DNA from: Brachybacterium vulturis
GTDB lineage: Bacteria; Actinomycetota; Actinomycetes; Actinomycetales; Dermabacteraceae
Assembly (NCBI RefSeq): GCF_002407185.1
Contig: NZ_CP023563.1
Coordinates: forward strand, 930,001 to 994,000
Length of the DNA stretch: 64,000 nucleotides
Reading direction: 5' to 3'
Below the pieces are notes generated by a model, which was not told where the DNA came from, did not search any database, and saw only the letters and a program-made list of their open reading frames with translations. Shown here in pieces: positions 24,495-32,938 of the stretch; position 1 is the first letter of the stretch, and every line of letters begins with the position of its first letter. Both the position numbers and the translations under genes were made by a program.

Positions 24495-26063
24495 TCACCT
24501 GGAGACGCCCTCGTCCTCCAGCGCACCGCCGCTGCGGCCCTGGAGCGTGCGACCGTCGGCGCGCAGCTCCCAGAACTCCGCGTTCTCGATCCCGAGCTTG
24601 CGCGGATCGAACTGCGGGTCCAGGCCGGCCTTCTTCTGCTGGCGGTAGTCCTTCAGCGCCTTCAGGGCAGGTACCTGCAGGACCAGGATGCCGATCACGT
24701 TCAGCCAGGCCATCGAGCCCACGCCGATGTCACCGAGGCCCCAGGCGGCGCCCGCGGAGGTCACCGCACCGTAGGCCACGGAGACCAGCACCAGTGCCTG
24801 CAGGAAGCGCTGCATCGCCCGCGCCAGCAGACGATTCTTCATCTTGCGGGTGAGGTAGGTCAGGTTGACCTCGGCCATGTAGTAGTACGCCACGATCGTG
24901 GTGAACACGAAGAACGCGAGCGTGATGGCGATGAACGTCGGGCCCCATCCGGGGAATGCCGCGTCCAGGCCCTGCTGGACGTATCCCGGTCCGGGCTCGA
25001 CCTGCAGGCTGAGGTCACCGATGCCGCGGCCGACGGTATCGGCCTCGGTGGCGGCGTCCGCACCCGGGTAGTCCCCGGAGTACGTGTTGAACATGCCGGT
25101 GGAGATGATGATGAACGCGGTGGCGCTGCACACCAGCAGGGTGTCGACATAGACGGAGAACGACTGGGCGAAGCCCTGCTTGGCCGGGTGGGAGACCTCG
25201 GCGGCCGCGGCCGCGTGCGGTCCGGTGCCCTGACCGGCCTCATTGGAGTAGATGCCGCGCTGGACGCCCCACTTGACGGCCAGACCGATGATCGCGCCGA
25301 AGATCGGCTGGACGCCGAAGGCGCTGGCGAAGATCAGCCCGAACACGCGCGGGATCGCCTCGAAGTTCATGAAGAAGACGATGATCGCGACGATGATGTA
25401 GGCGATCGCCATCACCGGGACCGCGATCATGGCGAAGTGGGCGATGCGCTTGACGCCGCCGATGACGATGAAGCCCAGCAGGATCACCAGGCCGATGGCG
25501 GTGACCCAGGTGGGGATGCCCCAGGCGTTGTCGATCGCGGAGGCCATGCCGTTGGCCTGCACACCGGGCAGGAAGAAGCTCATCGCGACGATGGTGACGA
25601 TCGAGAAGAGGATCGCGTAGAACAGCGACAGGCGGGGGGCCTTGTGCTTGTAGGCCCTCTCGAAGTAGAAGGCCGGGCCGCCGCGGTACTCGCCGGTGTC
25701 CGGGTCCTTCTCCTTGTAGATCTGTCCCAGGGTGCACTCGATGAACGAGGTGGAGGCGCCGAGGAAGCCGGAGACCCACATCCAGAACACGGCGCCGGGG
25801 CCGCCGAACGCGATCGCGGTGGCGACGCCGCCGATGTTGCCCATCCCGACGCGTCCGGCCAGCGACATCATCAGCGACTGGAAGGAGGAGGTGCCGTCCG
25901 GGGAGACCTCGCCCTTCTTCAGCTGATCGAGCATGTCGGGGAGGTTGCGGAGCTGGAGCAGCCCGGTGCGGATGGTGAAGTACAGGCCGACGATGAGCAG
26001 GCCACCGATGAGCGGGATGGACCAGATCAGATTGTTGGCGCCATCGATCATTTCGGCGAACAT
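24495..26063 (-). CDS. sodium:alanine symporter family protein (AGCS)
   Basis: 522-residue amino-acid carrier with ten to eleven membrane segments. The family signature GRVGMGNIGGVATAIAFGG follows the first helices, with GGPAFYFERAYKH, and GIYSNEAGQGTGPHAAAAAE later, both characteristic of AlsT/AgcS sodium-coupled alanine or glycine importers. ATG at 26063 has AGGAG seven bases upstream; the frame extends much farther but upstream sequence has no similarity and overlaps the SRP RNA on the other strand. The polar C-terminal tail is about 55 residues. Confidence 0.93.
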   Translation of the reverse strand: MFAEMIDGANNLIWSIPLIGGLLIVGLYFTIRTGLLQLRNLPDMLDQLKKGEVSPDGTSSFQSLMMSLAGRVGMGNIGGVATAIAFGGPGAVFWMWVSGFLGASTSFIECTLGQIYKEKDPDTGEYRGGPAFYFERAYKHKAPRLSLFYAILFSIVTIVAMSFFLPGVQANGMASAIDNAWGIPTWVTAIGLVILLGFIVIGGVKRIAHFAMIAVPVMAIAYIIVAIIVFFMNFEAIPRVFGLIFASAFGVQPIFGAIIGLAVKWGVQRGIYSNEAGQGTGPHAAAAAEVSHPAKQGFAQSFSVYVDTLLVCSATAFIIISTGMFNTYSGDYPGADAATEADTVGRGIGDLSLQVEPGPGYVQQGLDAAFPGWGPTFIAITLAFFVFTTIVAYYYMAEVNLTYLTRKMKNRLLARAMQRFLQALVLVSVAYGAVTSAGAAWGLGDIGVGSMAWLNVIGILVLQVPALKALKDYRQQKKAGLDPQFDPRKLGIENAEFWELRADGRTLQGRSGGALEDEGVSR

Positions 26064-26361
26064 GTGTGCTCCTGGGGGTAGGGGAAGCGACGACACCCAG
26101 GGAGTCGCGCGCAGGGGATATCGCGCGCAAGGGTGAGCGGCGTCACCTTCGGGTGCTGGATGGAACATACCGGACACGCCGGGCTCTGCGGGGTCTTTCG
26201 GGCCCCCGTTGCCGTCTCGTGACCTACATCGGAGCATGGGGGCCGCGACGTCCCAGGTCGGACCGATGGGGGCGGGCCGTCTCCAGTGGATGCTGGCGTG
26301 TCGTGAGCAGAGTCGCTTTCTCGAGTTCGAGGAGGAGGCCGAGAAGCCGGTACACTTGTTC

Positions 26362-26453
26362 GCGACCCCTCGTGCGGTGTCATCTTGCTGAACTCCCCCA
26401 GGGCCTGACGGCAGCAAGGGCAGGTGAGCTCTGGCAGGTGCACGAGGGGTCGC
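26362..26453 (+). ncRNA. ffs: signal recognition particle RNA (4.5S-type)
   Basis: A 92-base RNA closed by a perfect 14-bp terminal stem (GCGACCCCTCGTGC at 26362-26375 with its complement at 26440-26453). The apical domain carries the bacterial SRP core: GAACTCCCCCAGG, a GGCAGCAAGGG internal-loop strand and AGCTCTGGCAGG, the Ffh M-domain site. No Alu domain, as expected outside Bacillus-like groups. TACACT (26351-26356) is a fitting -10 box. It is encoded on the strand opposite the AGCS gene upstream and before the epimerase. Confidence 0.92.
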
Positions 26454-26538
26454 TTCATGCCCGATGCGAGCCCTGGTCAGCGACACGGGGGATGCGTAGC
26501 GTAGGGGGACCACTCAGCTCCGGCCTCCAGGGGGACCC

Positions 26539-27909
26539 ATGAGGATCCGCTCGACGACCCATCTTCCCCATGCGCCGGAGGCGGTCCGGGGCTGGCACGA
26601 CCGGCCCGGCGCCCTGGTGCGGCTCACCCCGCCGGGTCTCGCCTCCGCGGACGCCCCCGCCGAGGGCGGCATGCAGGCCGGCCGTCTGGTCACCGCGCAC
26701 CTCGGTCCGCCGATGCTGCCCACCGCCCTGCGGCCGCACTGGACCCTGCGCCATCTCGAGCACGACTCGCCGGGCCGATTCGTGGACCAGCAGGTGCGCG
26801 GCCCCTTCCGCACCTGGCGCCACGAGCACAGCATCGAGGCCGACGGCACGGGCACCGCGATCCACGACAGCATCGAGCTGGAGCTGCCGCGCGGACTGGC
26901 GCGCCTGGCGCCGCTGGTCGAGTCGCAGGTGCGCCGCCTGCTCGGTTTCCGGGAGCGGCAGCTGCGCGACGACCTCGCCTTCCATGCCCGCTCGGCGCAC
27001 CTGCCGCGCCGCACCATCGCGATCACGGGCTCCTCGGGACTGATCGGCACCCAGCTCGCGGCGCTGCTCGAGACCGGGGGGCACACGGTGCGGCGGATGG
27101 TCCGCGAGGACCAGGTGGGGCCGGGCGAGATCTCCTGGGACCCGAAGGCCGGTCAGCTGGATCCGGCCGACCTCGAGGGCGTGGACGTGGTCGTGAACCT
27201 CGCCGGTCGCTCGATCGCGACCCGGTGGACCCCCACGACCCGACGCGAGATCCGCGACTCGCGTGTCAACGGCACCGCGCTGATCTCCCGCACCCTCGCC
27301 GGCGTGCGCGAGGGCCCCTCCGCTCTCGTCCAGGCCTCCGCCATCGGCGTCTACGGCCCGCGCCGCCCGGGTGAGCTGCTCACCGAGGCGGACGGCGGCG
27401 GGGAGGGTTTCCTCGCCGACCTGGTCCGTGACTGGGAGGGCTCGACCCACGCCGCCGCCGAGGCCGGGGTGCGGGTCGCCCAGGTGCGCACCGGGATGGC
27501 GCTGACGGACGGCGGCGGGCCGCTGCTGCCCCAGCTGCCGCTGTTCCTGGCCGGGGTGGGCGGCCGGCTCAACGATGCCGGCGCCATGACCTCATGGATC
27601 TCGCTCGATGACATCGTGCGCACCTTCGCCCATGCCGCTCTCAGCGCCGAGCTGCACGGGCCGGTCAACGGGGTCGGCCCGCAGCCGGTGGACGCCCGCG
27701 AGTTCGCCCGCACCCTCGGGAGGGTGCTGCGCCGGCCCTCCCTGCTGCCGGTGCCGCCGCTCGGCCCGCGGATGGTGCTGGGCGGCGCCGCTGCGGACGA
27801 GCTGATCCGCACCGATCAGGAGGTCTCCGATTCCCGCCTGCGGGCCAGCGGCTTCGAGCCGGCCCACCGCACCCTCGAGGAGACACTGCGCCACGTGCTG
27901 CGGCGGTAG
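26539..27909 (+). CDS. TIGR01777-type NAD-dependent epimerase with N-terminal SRPBCC domain
   Basis: 456-residue two-domain protein. Residues 1-150 resemble a SRPBCC/polyketide-cyclase-like lipid or ligand-binding domain; residues 158-455 are an extended SDR with nucleotide-binding TGSSGLIG (163-170), NLAGRSIATRW and the QASAIGVYGPR active-site segment, then DIVRTF and a C-terminal FEPAHRTLEETLRH typical of TIGR01777 (YfcH-like) proteins. The reaction is unknown. GGGGGACCC lies before the ATG. It lies 85 bases after the SRP RNA. Confidence 0.87.
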   Translation: MRIRSTTHLPHAPEAVRGWHDRPGALVRLTPPGLASADAPAEGGMQAGRLVTAHLGPPMLPTALRPHWTLRHLEHDSPGRFVDQQVRGPFRTWRHEHSIEADGTGTAIHDSIELELPRGLARLAPLVESQVRRLLGFRERQLRDDLAFHARSAHLPRRTIAITGSSGLIGTQLAALLETGGHTVRRMVREDQVGPGEISWDPKAGQLDPADLEGVDVVVNLAGRSIATRWTPTTRREIRDSRVNGTALISRTLAGVREGPSALVQASAIGVYGPRRPGELLTEADGGGEGFLADLVRDWEGSTHAAAEAGVRVAQVRTGMALTDGGGPLLPQLPLFLAGVGGRLNDAGAMTSWISLDDIVRTFAHAALSAELHGPVNGVGPQPVDAREFARTLGRVLRRPSLLPVPPLGPRMVLGGAAADELIRTDQEVSDSRLRASGFEPAHRTLEETLRHVLRR

Positions 27910-27997
27910 GCCCGGGCCCTGACCCTGAGACCTCCACCGCGGTGCCGCTCGCTGCAGAGCCGCTCCCTGCAGAGCCGTCCGAGGCGGGGCCTACATA

Positions 27998-29320
27998 TCA
28001 GAGGTGCTCGGTGGGCAGCTCGGTGAGCGCCCGCGCCTCCGCCCGGACCTCCGCGTCGCCGAGCTCGTGCCCGTCCGGAGCGGCGGTGGCCGGCTTACGG
28101 CACGCGAGTGCGTTCACCACGGCGGCGAGCATCACGAGCGCGGCCGCACCGACCGGCAGCCACATCGCGACCTGGGAACCGGCGCTCTCGGCGACCGCGC
28201 CGGTCAGGGCCGAGGCGGCGGACTGGCCGACGATCGTGGCCGAGCCCAGCATCGTCATCACGGTCGCCGAGCGACCCTGCGGTGAGCGCTCCGCGGCCAG
28301 GCTGAACAGGGTCACGATCGTCGGCCCGATGCCGATGCCGGCGATCGCCATCGCCCAGATCAGTCCGGTGAGCCCGCCGGCCAGCCCGAAGCCGATCATG
28401 GCCGCGAGCATCAGGGAGGAGAACACCAGCCAGCGCGCGAACAGCCGGAACCGCCCCGGGAACAGGGTGATGCTGAGGGCGAGGATCGTGGAGCCGATGC
28501 CCATCACGCCGTAGACCAGCCCGGCGGAGTCGCCGCGAGCGGAGTCGGCGAGGAAGGCCGTCAGCGAGGTCAGCACGGTGCCGAAGAAGAGGCCGACCCC
28601 GAGCGCGCCGGCGACCACCACCAGCACCCGGAGGGAGCGCAGCTCCCGGGCCGGGGCCTGGATGGCGGGCTCCTCGGTGGTCGGGACGGCGACCTGCGCG
28701 GTGGGGTGCAGGGCGAAGGCGGTGACGAACACCAGCGTCAGCACCGCGGCACCGATCATGGGGGCGGCCGGGTTCAGCGTGGTCGCCAGCAGGCCCACCA
28801 CCAGGGGCCCGAACACGAAGGCGGTCTCGTCGGCCGCGGATTCGTAGCCCATGGTGCCGTCGAGGCTGTGCGACCGACGGGCAGGGGGCAGCTTCGTGAG
28901 GATCAGCTGGACCAGCCGAGTGCGGGAGAACGGGCCGATCTGCGGGGAGGAGGCGCCGATCAGGAAGCCGACGGCGAGCACGGCCAGGTCGGGCAGCGAG
29001 CTGAAGGCGATCGCTGCCATCGCGAGCAGGGCCAGGGAGTTCACGATCCCGGAGACGAGGATGACCCGGCGCTGGCCGATCCGGTCGGCGGCGGCGCCGA
29101 GCAGGGGACCGATGAGGGCGGCGCCGAGGCCGACGACCGCCGAGTTCAGCCCGCCCAGCGCGATCGACTCACGGGCCGAGACGACGAGGGTGAGAGTGCC
29201 GACCACCATCATCGCGAAGGGGAAGCGGGCGATGAAGGCGATGGGGAAGTAGGCGGGGCCGGCGGCGCGGAACAGGGTGCTGCCCTGCTGCGGTGCGAGG
29301 GATGTCTGCTGAGTGCTCAT
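27998..29320 (-). CDS. MFS transporter
   Basis: 440-residue major facilitator with twelve hydrophobic segments. Motif A-like GAAADRIGQRR follows helix 2 and a related loop follows helix 8. The N-terminus begins MSTQQTSLAPQQG. Two ATGs adjoin (29323 and 29320); the second has better spacing from GGAG. Such proteins are usually drug or metabolite efflux carriers; no neighbouring regulator or biosynthetic gene gives a clue. It ends 88 bases from the convergent epimerase gene. Confidence 0.88.
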   Translation of the reverse strand: MSTQQTSLAPQQGSTLFRAAGPAYFPIAFIARFPFAMMVVGTLTLVVSARESIALGGLNSAVVGLGAALIGPLLGAAADRIGQRRVILVSGIVNSLALLAMAAIAFSSLPDLAVLAVGFLIGASSPQIGPFSRTRLVQLILTKLPPARRSHSLDGTMGYESAADETAFVFGPLVVGLLATTLNPAAPMIGAAVLTLVFVTAFALHPTAQVAVPTTEEPAIQAPARELRSLRVLVVVAGALGVGLFFGTVLTSLTAFLADSARGDSAGLVYGVMGIGSTILALSITLFPGRFRLFARWLVFSSLMLAAMIGFGLAGGLTGLIWAMAIAGIGIGPTIVTLFSLAAERSPQGRSATVMTMLGSATIVGQSAASALTGAVAESAGSQVAMWLPVGAAALVMLAAVVNALACRKPATAAPDGHELGDAEVRAEARALTELPTEHL

Positions 29321-29537
29321 CATTGCTCCGGACGGTGGGTGCCGCCTTGGACGATCCACACCGTGGACCCGAGGTAGATGCACTGCGGGTGGCCCGTGGA
29401 GCCGGGCCGGTCTGACGGGCCCAGTCTACGAGGTGCCGGGTCCGGCGGCCAGGGTCGGGAGCCCGGTGGTGCGCGGATTCACGAGCCGGGGATCAGGGAT
29501 CTGAGCTCGCCGCACCTCCACGAAGGCCGATCCGCGG

Positions 29538-30524
29538 TCAGGATATGTGCCGCCTCCAGAAGTCATCGTCTGCCCAGTTCTCGGGGACCCCCATCCCGGC
29601 GAGGTTCATGTGTGGGCGCCCGCTGAGCAACTGATGGAGCCTGCGCGCCCAGCTGCTTCGCGGGGAGACCACGTTGAGCACCGACTGGAGCGATATCAGG
29701 ACCGGGTACAGACGCTTCCTCGAACGATCCGGCAGCGCGCTCGAACTCTCCAGCCACGAGATCGAGGACGAGGCCGGGATCGCTGGGTAGGTACCCAGAC
29801 CGAGGTTCCAGAGCCGCCCGTGGTGCGCGCAGACGTTACGTACGCGGACATACGTACCCATCCAGGACTCCAGTACCGGTGCCGTCAGGCCGATGCTCTT
29901 GGCCACCGCGGTCCGATCAGAGCGGAGTCGGAGATTCCGGTACAAACTGCTGAGCTGCCCGATCGAAAGAGTCTCCACCATGAGCCACGACGGAGGGAGC
30001 TCAGGCACGTCGTACGTCGTGAGGTAGTGCTCGAGAGCAGCGCCGTGGACGAGCGAGTCTTCGCCGGCGTCAGGAGAACCGCGTAGGCGTGCATCGCAGG
30101 TGTCTCGAACGATTCTCATGAGCGTGACGTGACGACCCGAGTGATGGAAGTGCGAACTATCCGTATACCAGTGCGAGTCGTCGTGAATGGTCGACATGTG
30201 GTCCGTGAGGGCCGCGCGAACGGCGACTTCCACCCGTTCGAGTGCATCCATGACCAGCAGACGCAGAGTGCGGTCGAACACATAGAGATCGAGCAGATCG
30301 TCGAAGGATGCCCCTGCCCGAAAAAGATGGTCGGACCCGTCTTGCTGGAAGGGGATGGCGTAGGGCGAGAGCCGGTAGTAGCCGATGTGTCGCAAGTATC
30401 TTGCTGCCCTCGCAGGCTCCGGGACCCGAAGGCCGCGATCGATCATTCGATCGACCAGCTCGCCGTGTGTGAGGGGTGGCTTGTCGAAGGTGAGTGACCC
30501 GCGAGGCCGCGCGGAGCGAATCAT
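29538..30524 (-). CDS. abiF: Abi_2/AbiF family HEPN ribonuclease, abortive-infection protein
   Basis: 328-residue protein that matches the Abi_2 family along its length: KPPLT (15-19), IGYYRLSPYAIPF (47-59), FDRTLRLLVMDALERVEVAVR (starting 83), PPSWLMVETLSIGQLS (177-192), and the C-terminal HEPN-like motif RVRNVCAHHGRLWN with RX4H at Arg229-His234. AbiF proteins are HEPN RNases in phage-defence or toxin-antitoxin pairs with a non-coding RNA. GGAGGA lies 6 bases before the ATG at 30524. The gene is visibly less GC-rich than its neighbours, a sign of transfer. A hairpin RNA directly upstream is the likely partner. Confidence 0.88.
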   Translation of the reverse strand: MIRSARPRGSLTFDKPPLTHGELVDRMIDRGLRVPEPARAARYLRHIGYYRLSPYAIPFQQDGSDHLFRAGASFDDLLDLYVFDRTLRLLVMDALERVEVAVRAALTDHMSTIHDDSHWYTDSSHFHHSGRHVTLMRIVRDTCDARLRGSPDAGEDSLVHGAALEHYLTTYDVPELPPSWLMVETLSIGQLSSLYRNLRLRSDRTAVAKSIGLTAPVLESWMGTYVRVRNVCAHHGRLWNLGLGTYPAIPASSSISWLESSSALPDRSRKRLYPVLISLQSVLNVVSPRSSWARRLHQLLSGRPHMNLAGMGVPENWADDDFWRRHIS

Positions 30525-30554
30525 CGGTGATCCTCCGTGGTCGAGACGAAGAAA

Positions 30555-30596
30555 ATCCCCCAAGTGCGCTTCTGCGAGAGGCGTGGGGGATGTAGT
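30555..30596 (-). ncRNA. hairpin RNA upstream of abiF (candidate AbiF-associated ncRNA)
   Basis: On the abiF strand, TACGGT (30608-30603) is a -10 candidate giving a start near 30596. The transcript folds at once into ATCCCCCA (30591-30584) paired with TGGGGGAT (30562-30555), enclosing a 21-base loop with a nested CGC-AGAA-GCG hairpin, then a TTTTCTT tract. This is both a short structured RNA and an intrinsic terminator or attenuator 30 bases before the abiF start. AbiF genes elsewhere are known to follow a conserved structured RNA; identity with that motif needs a covariance-model search. Confidence 0.55.
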
Positions 30597-30707
30597 GAGG
30601 TCACCGTAGCACAAGCCGTTCTCGCGCCGCTCAGTGATGAGTAGAACCGGACAGGCTGGTGGTTTCGCTTATCGCTCTTTCGGTGATGAGGTCATCGATG
30701 GGCGACA

Positions 30708-30752
30708 TCCTCCCGCCACTGTCGAGAGGTTCGCTCGATCGTGGCGGGAGGA
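30708..30752 (-). terminator. large hairpin after the DAACS symporter gene
   Basis: TCCTCCCGCCAC (30708-30719) pairs perfectly with 30741-30752, and TCGAG (30722-30726) with CTCGA (30734-30738) inside it, giving about 17 bp around a 7-base loop. It begins 18 bases after the symporter stop, on the same strand, and lacks a U tract, as is common for actinobacterial terminators. It insulates abiF and its leader RNA from symporter transcription. Confidence 0.65.
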
Positions 30753-30770
30753 CATCGGTGTCCTTCGGGG

Positions 30771-32255
30771 TCAGGCGGTGGCGGGCTGTGCCTCCCGGTC
30801 GCCGTCGGCGGAGTGTGTGGTACCGGCCGCGACCGCAGGTGCGTCGACGTCGGCCAGGTCCTCGGCCTCCCGCGCCTGCTCGGCCTGGATCGCCTGGAAG
30901 GAGGTCCGACGGGCCGCGTCGTACGCGGGACGGTCCAGGATCTTCTCGCGCTTGGCGACGATCACGGGCACCAGCGCCTGGCCGGTGACGTTCAGGGCGG
31001 TGCGGCCCATGTCCAGGATGGGGTCGATCGCCAGCAGCAGGCCCACGCCCTCCAGGGGCAGGCCCAGCGTGGACAGGGTGAGGGTGAGCATCACGGTGGC
31101 GCCGGTCATGCCGGCGGTCGCGGCGGAGCCGAGCACCGAGACCAGCACGATCAGCAGGTAGTCGGTGATGCCCAGCGGCACCCCGTAGAAGTTCGCGACG
31201 AAGATCGCGGCCAGGGCCGGGTAGATCGCGGCGCAGCCGTCCATCTTGGTGGTCGCGCCCAGCGGGACCGCGAAGGAGGCGTAGTGGCTGGGCACGCCCA
31301 TGCGCTCGGTGACGGACTTGGTCATCGGCATCGTGCCCAGCGAGGAGCGGGAGACGAAGCCGAGCGAGGTCGCGGGCCACACGCCGCGGAAGAAGGACCC
31401 GATGGAGAGGCCGTTGAGCTTCAGCAGCACCGGGTAGACCACCAGCAGCACGATCGCCATGCCGATGTAGACGTCGGCCACGAACACGCCGAGCGAGCCG
31501 ATCGCGTCCCAGCCGTAGCTGGCCACGGCGTTGCCGAGCAGGCCGACGGTGCCGATGGGGGCGAGGCGGATGACCCACCACAGCAGCTTCTGCACGATCT
31601 CCAGGGCGGAGCCGGTGAACCTCAGGAACGGCTCGGCCTTGTCGCCGATGGAGAGCACCGCGATGCCCACGGCGATCGAGATGACGAGGATCTGCAGGGC
31701 GTTGAAGCTGAGGGAGACGGAGCCGTCATCGCCTGCGGAGCCGCTGATGCCCAGGAAGTTCGAGGGGACCAGACCGTTCAGGAAGTCCATCCAGCCGCCC
31801 TGGGTGTCCGAGGCCTTCGCGGCGTCGGCCGTGACCCCGGAGTTCGCGCCGGGGGAGGTCACGGCGCCGAGGGCGATGCCGATCGAGACCGCGATCAGGG
31901 CGGTGATCGCGAACCAGAGCAGGGTCTTCCAGGCCAGGCGCGCGGCGTTGGTGACGTTGCGGAGGTTGGCGATCGAGGTGACGATCGCGAGGAAGATCAG
32001 CGGCGGGACCAGTGCCTTCAGCAGCGTCACGAAGATCGAGCCGATGGTCTGCAGGGTGGTGGTCAGCCAGTTCGCGCCGTCACCGCCGTCCTCGCCGGCG
32101 CCCGGGACCGGGCCGATCTGGGCGGCGACGAGGCCGAGGATCACGCCGAGGATCAGGCCGATCAGGACCTGCCAGCCGAAGGGGATGCCGACGATGGCGC
32201 GCAGCGGGTTGCGCCGGGCCGGGGTGGCCGTGGGGGAGGAAGTGGAGATGCTCAC
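30771..32255 (-). CDS. dicarboxylate/amino-acid:cation symporter (DAACS family)
   Basis: 494-residue sodium- or proton-coupled importer of the glutamate/C4-dicarboxylate family. The eight-helix plus re-entrant-loop architecture is marked by a serine-rich loop (VSRSSLGTMP), PLGATTKMDGCAAIYP on helix 7 and AGMTGATVMLTLTL near the second re-entrant loop. A long extracytoplasmic insert follows helix 3, and a 60-residue polar tail ends the protein. It could carry glutamate, aspartate or succinate. Start is GTG at 32255, 8 bases after TAGCGT, so probably leaderless. Confidence 0.92.
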   Translation of the reverse strand: MSISTSSPTATPARRNPLRAIVGIPFGWQVLIGLILGVILGLVAAQIGPVPGAGEDGGDGANWLTTTLQTIGSIFVTLLKALVPPLIFLAIVTSIANLRNVTNAARLAWKTLLWFAITALIAVSIGIALGAVTSPGANSGVTADAAKASDTQGGWMDFLNGLVPSNFLGISGSAGDDGSVSLSFNALQILVISIAVGIAVLSIGDKAEPFLRFTGSALEIVQKLLWWVIRLAPIGTVGLLGNAVASYGWDAIGSLGVFVADVYIGMAIVLLVVYPVLLKLNGLSIGSFFRGVWPATSLGFVSRSSLGTMPMTKSVTERMGVPSHYASFAVPLGATTKMDGCAAIYPALAAIFVANFYGVPLGITDYLLIVLVSVLGSAATAGMTGATVMLTLTLSTLGLPLEGVGLLLAIDPILDMGRTALNVTGQALVPVIVAKREKILDRPAYDAARRTSFQAIQAEQAREAEDLADVDAPAVAAGTTHSADGDREAQPATA

Positions 32256-32263
32256 GGGAGAGG

Positions 32264-32292
32264 ACGCTACGCCGCCGCCATCCCGCTTTCAA
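32264..32292 (-). promoter_or_regulatory. promoter of the DAACS symporter gene
   Basis: TTGAAA (32292-32287) and TAGCGT (32269-32264) are separated by 17 bases; the GTG start follows after 8 bases. Upstream, 32293-32340 is unusually AT-rich (ATTCTTCTTATAGG on the plus strand), a likely activator or regulator region. Confidence 0.6.
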
Positions 32293-32413
32293 CACCAGTG
32301 CTTAGGGATCACATCAATTCTTCTTATAGGTTCATCGGGGGTTCATCGTCGTGCTTGGGATCTGCGTCGCGGCGGTGCGACGGCGCTGCGCCGACGGGCC
32401 GTCCCGCCGTCCG

Positions 32414-32824
32414 TCAGTCGTTCGCGGCGAGGAATGCCGCGCGCTCGGACGGCGACTTGAGCACGCAGAACTGATTGCCCTCGGGGTCCGCCATGGTCAG
32501 CCATCCGGTCCCGGGGCCGTACTGGCCGCGGTGGTCTGCGACCGGGGTGGCGCCCTGCTGCTGCAGCCAGCGGATCTCCTCCTCCTGGGGGCGCTCGCGC
32601 GGGCGCACGTCGAGATGGATGCGCTTGGCGGGCAGCTGCTGGTCGGGCACCTCGAGGAACAGCAGGGTGTGGCCGCTGGCCGGATCGAAGATCGCACATT
32701 CCTCGTGCCCGGGCAGGTTCGGATCCTCGGGGTCGGTCGTGTAGTCCAGGACCGTCCGCCACCACTCGCTGAGGGAGTACGCGTCGTGGCAGTCGATGCT
32801 GGTGTGGGAGACGAAGATGCTCAT
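32414..32824 (-). CDS. VOC superfamily (glyoxalase-like) protein
   Basis: 136-residue protein of the vicinal-oxygen-chelate fold, probably a single betaalphabetabetabeta pair module. The strand pattern FVSHTSIDCHDAYSLSEWW at the start and WLTMADPEGNQFCVL at the end are typical of the glyoxalase/bleomycin-resistance-like group. Metal residues are not certain. Function unknown. It is divergent from dnaX with 114 bases between, and a purine-rich GGCTCC context gives no strong ribosome site. Confidence 0.82.
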   Translation of the reverse strand: MSIFVSHTSIDCHDAYSLSEWWRTVLDYTTDPEDPNLPGHEECAIFDPASGHTLLFLEVPDQQLPAKRIHLDVRPRERPQEEEIRWLQQQGATPVADHRGQYGPGTGWLTMADPEGNQFCVLKSPSERAAFLAAND

Positions 32825-32938
32825 GGAGCCAGTGTTCGCGGGCCGTGCGGCCGGGGCAACCGGAATCTGCGGCTCCTCCACAGGGTCGGTGCATCCACAG
32901 CGGTGGGGAGCGTCGGCGCCCTCGACTAGCCTGTCGGG

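Noticed and set aside
29538-30614. Integrated phage or insertion sequence around abiF
   Set aside because: No transposase, integrase, tRNA target or terminal repeats were found near the gene; only lower GC suggests transfer.
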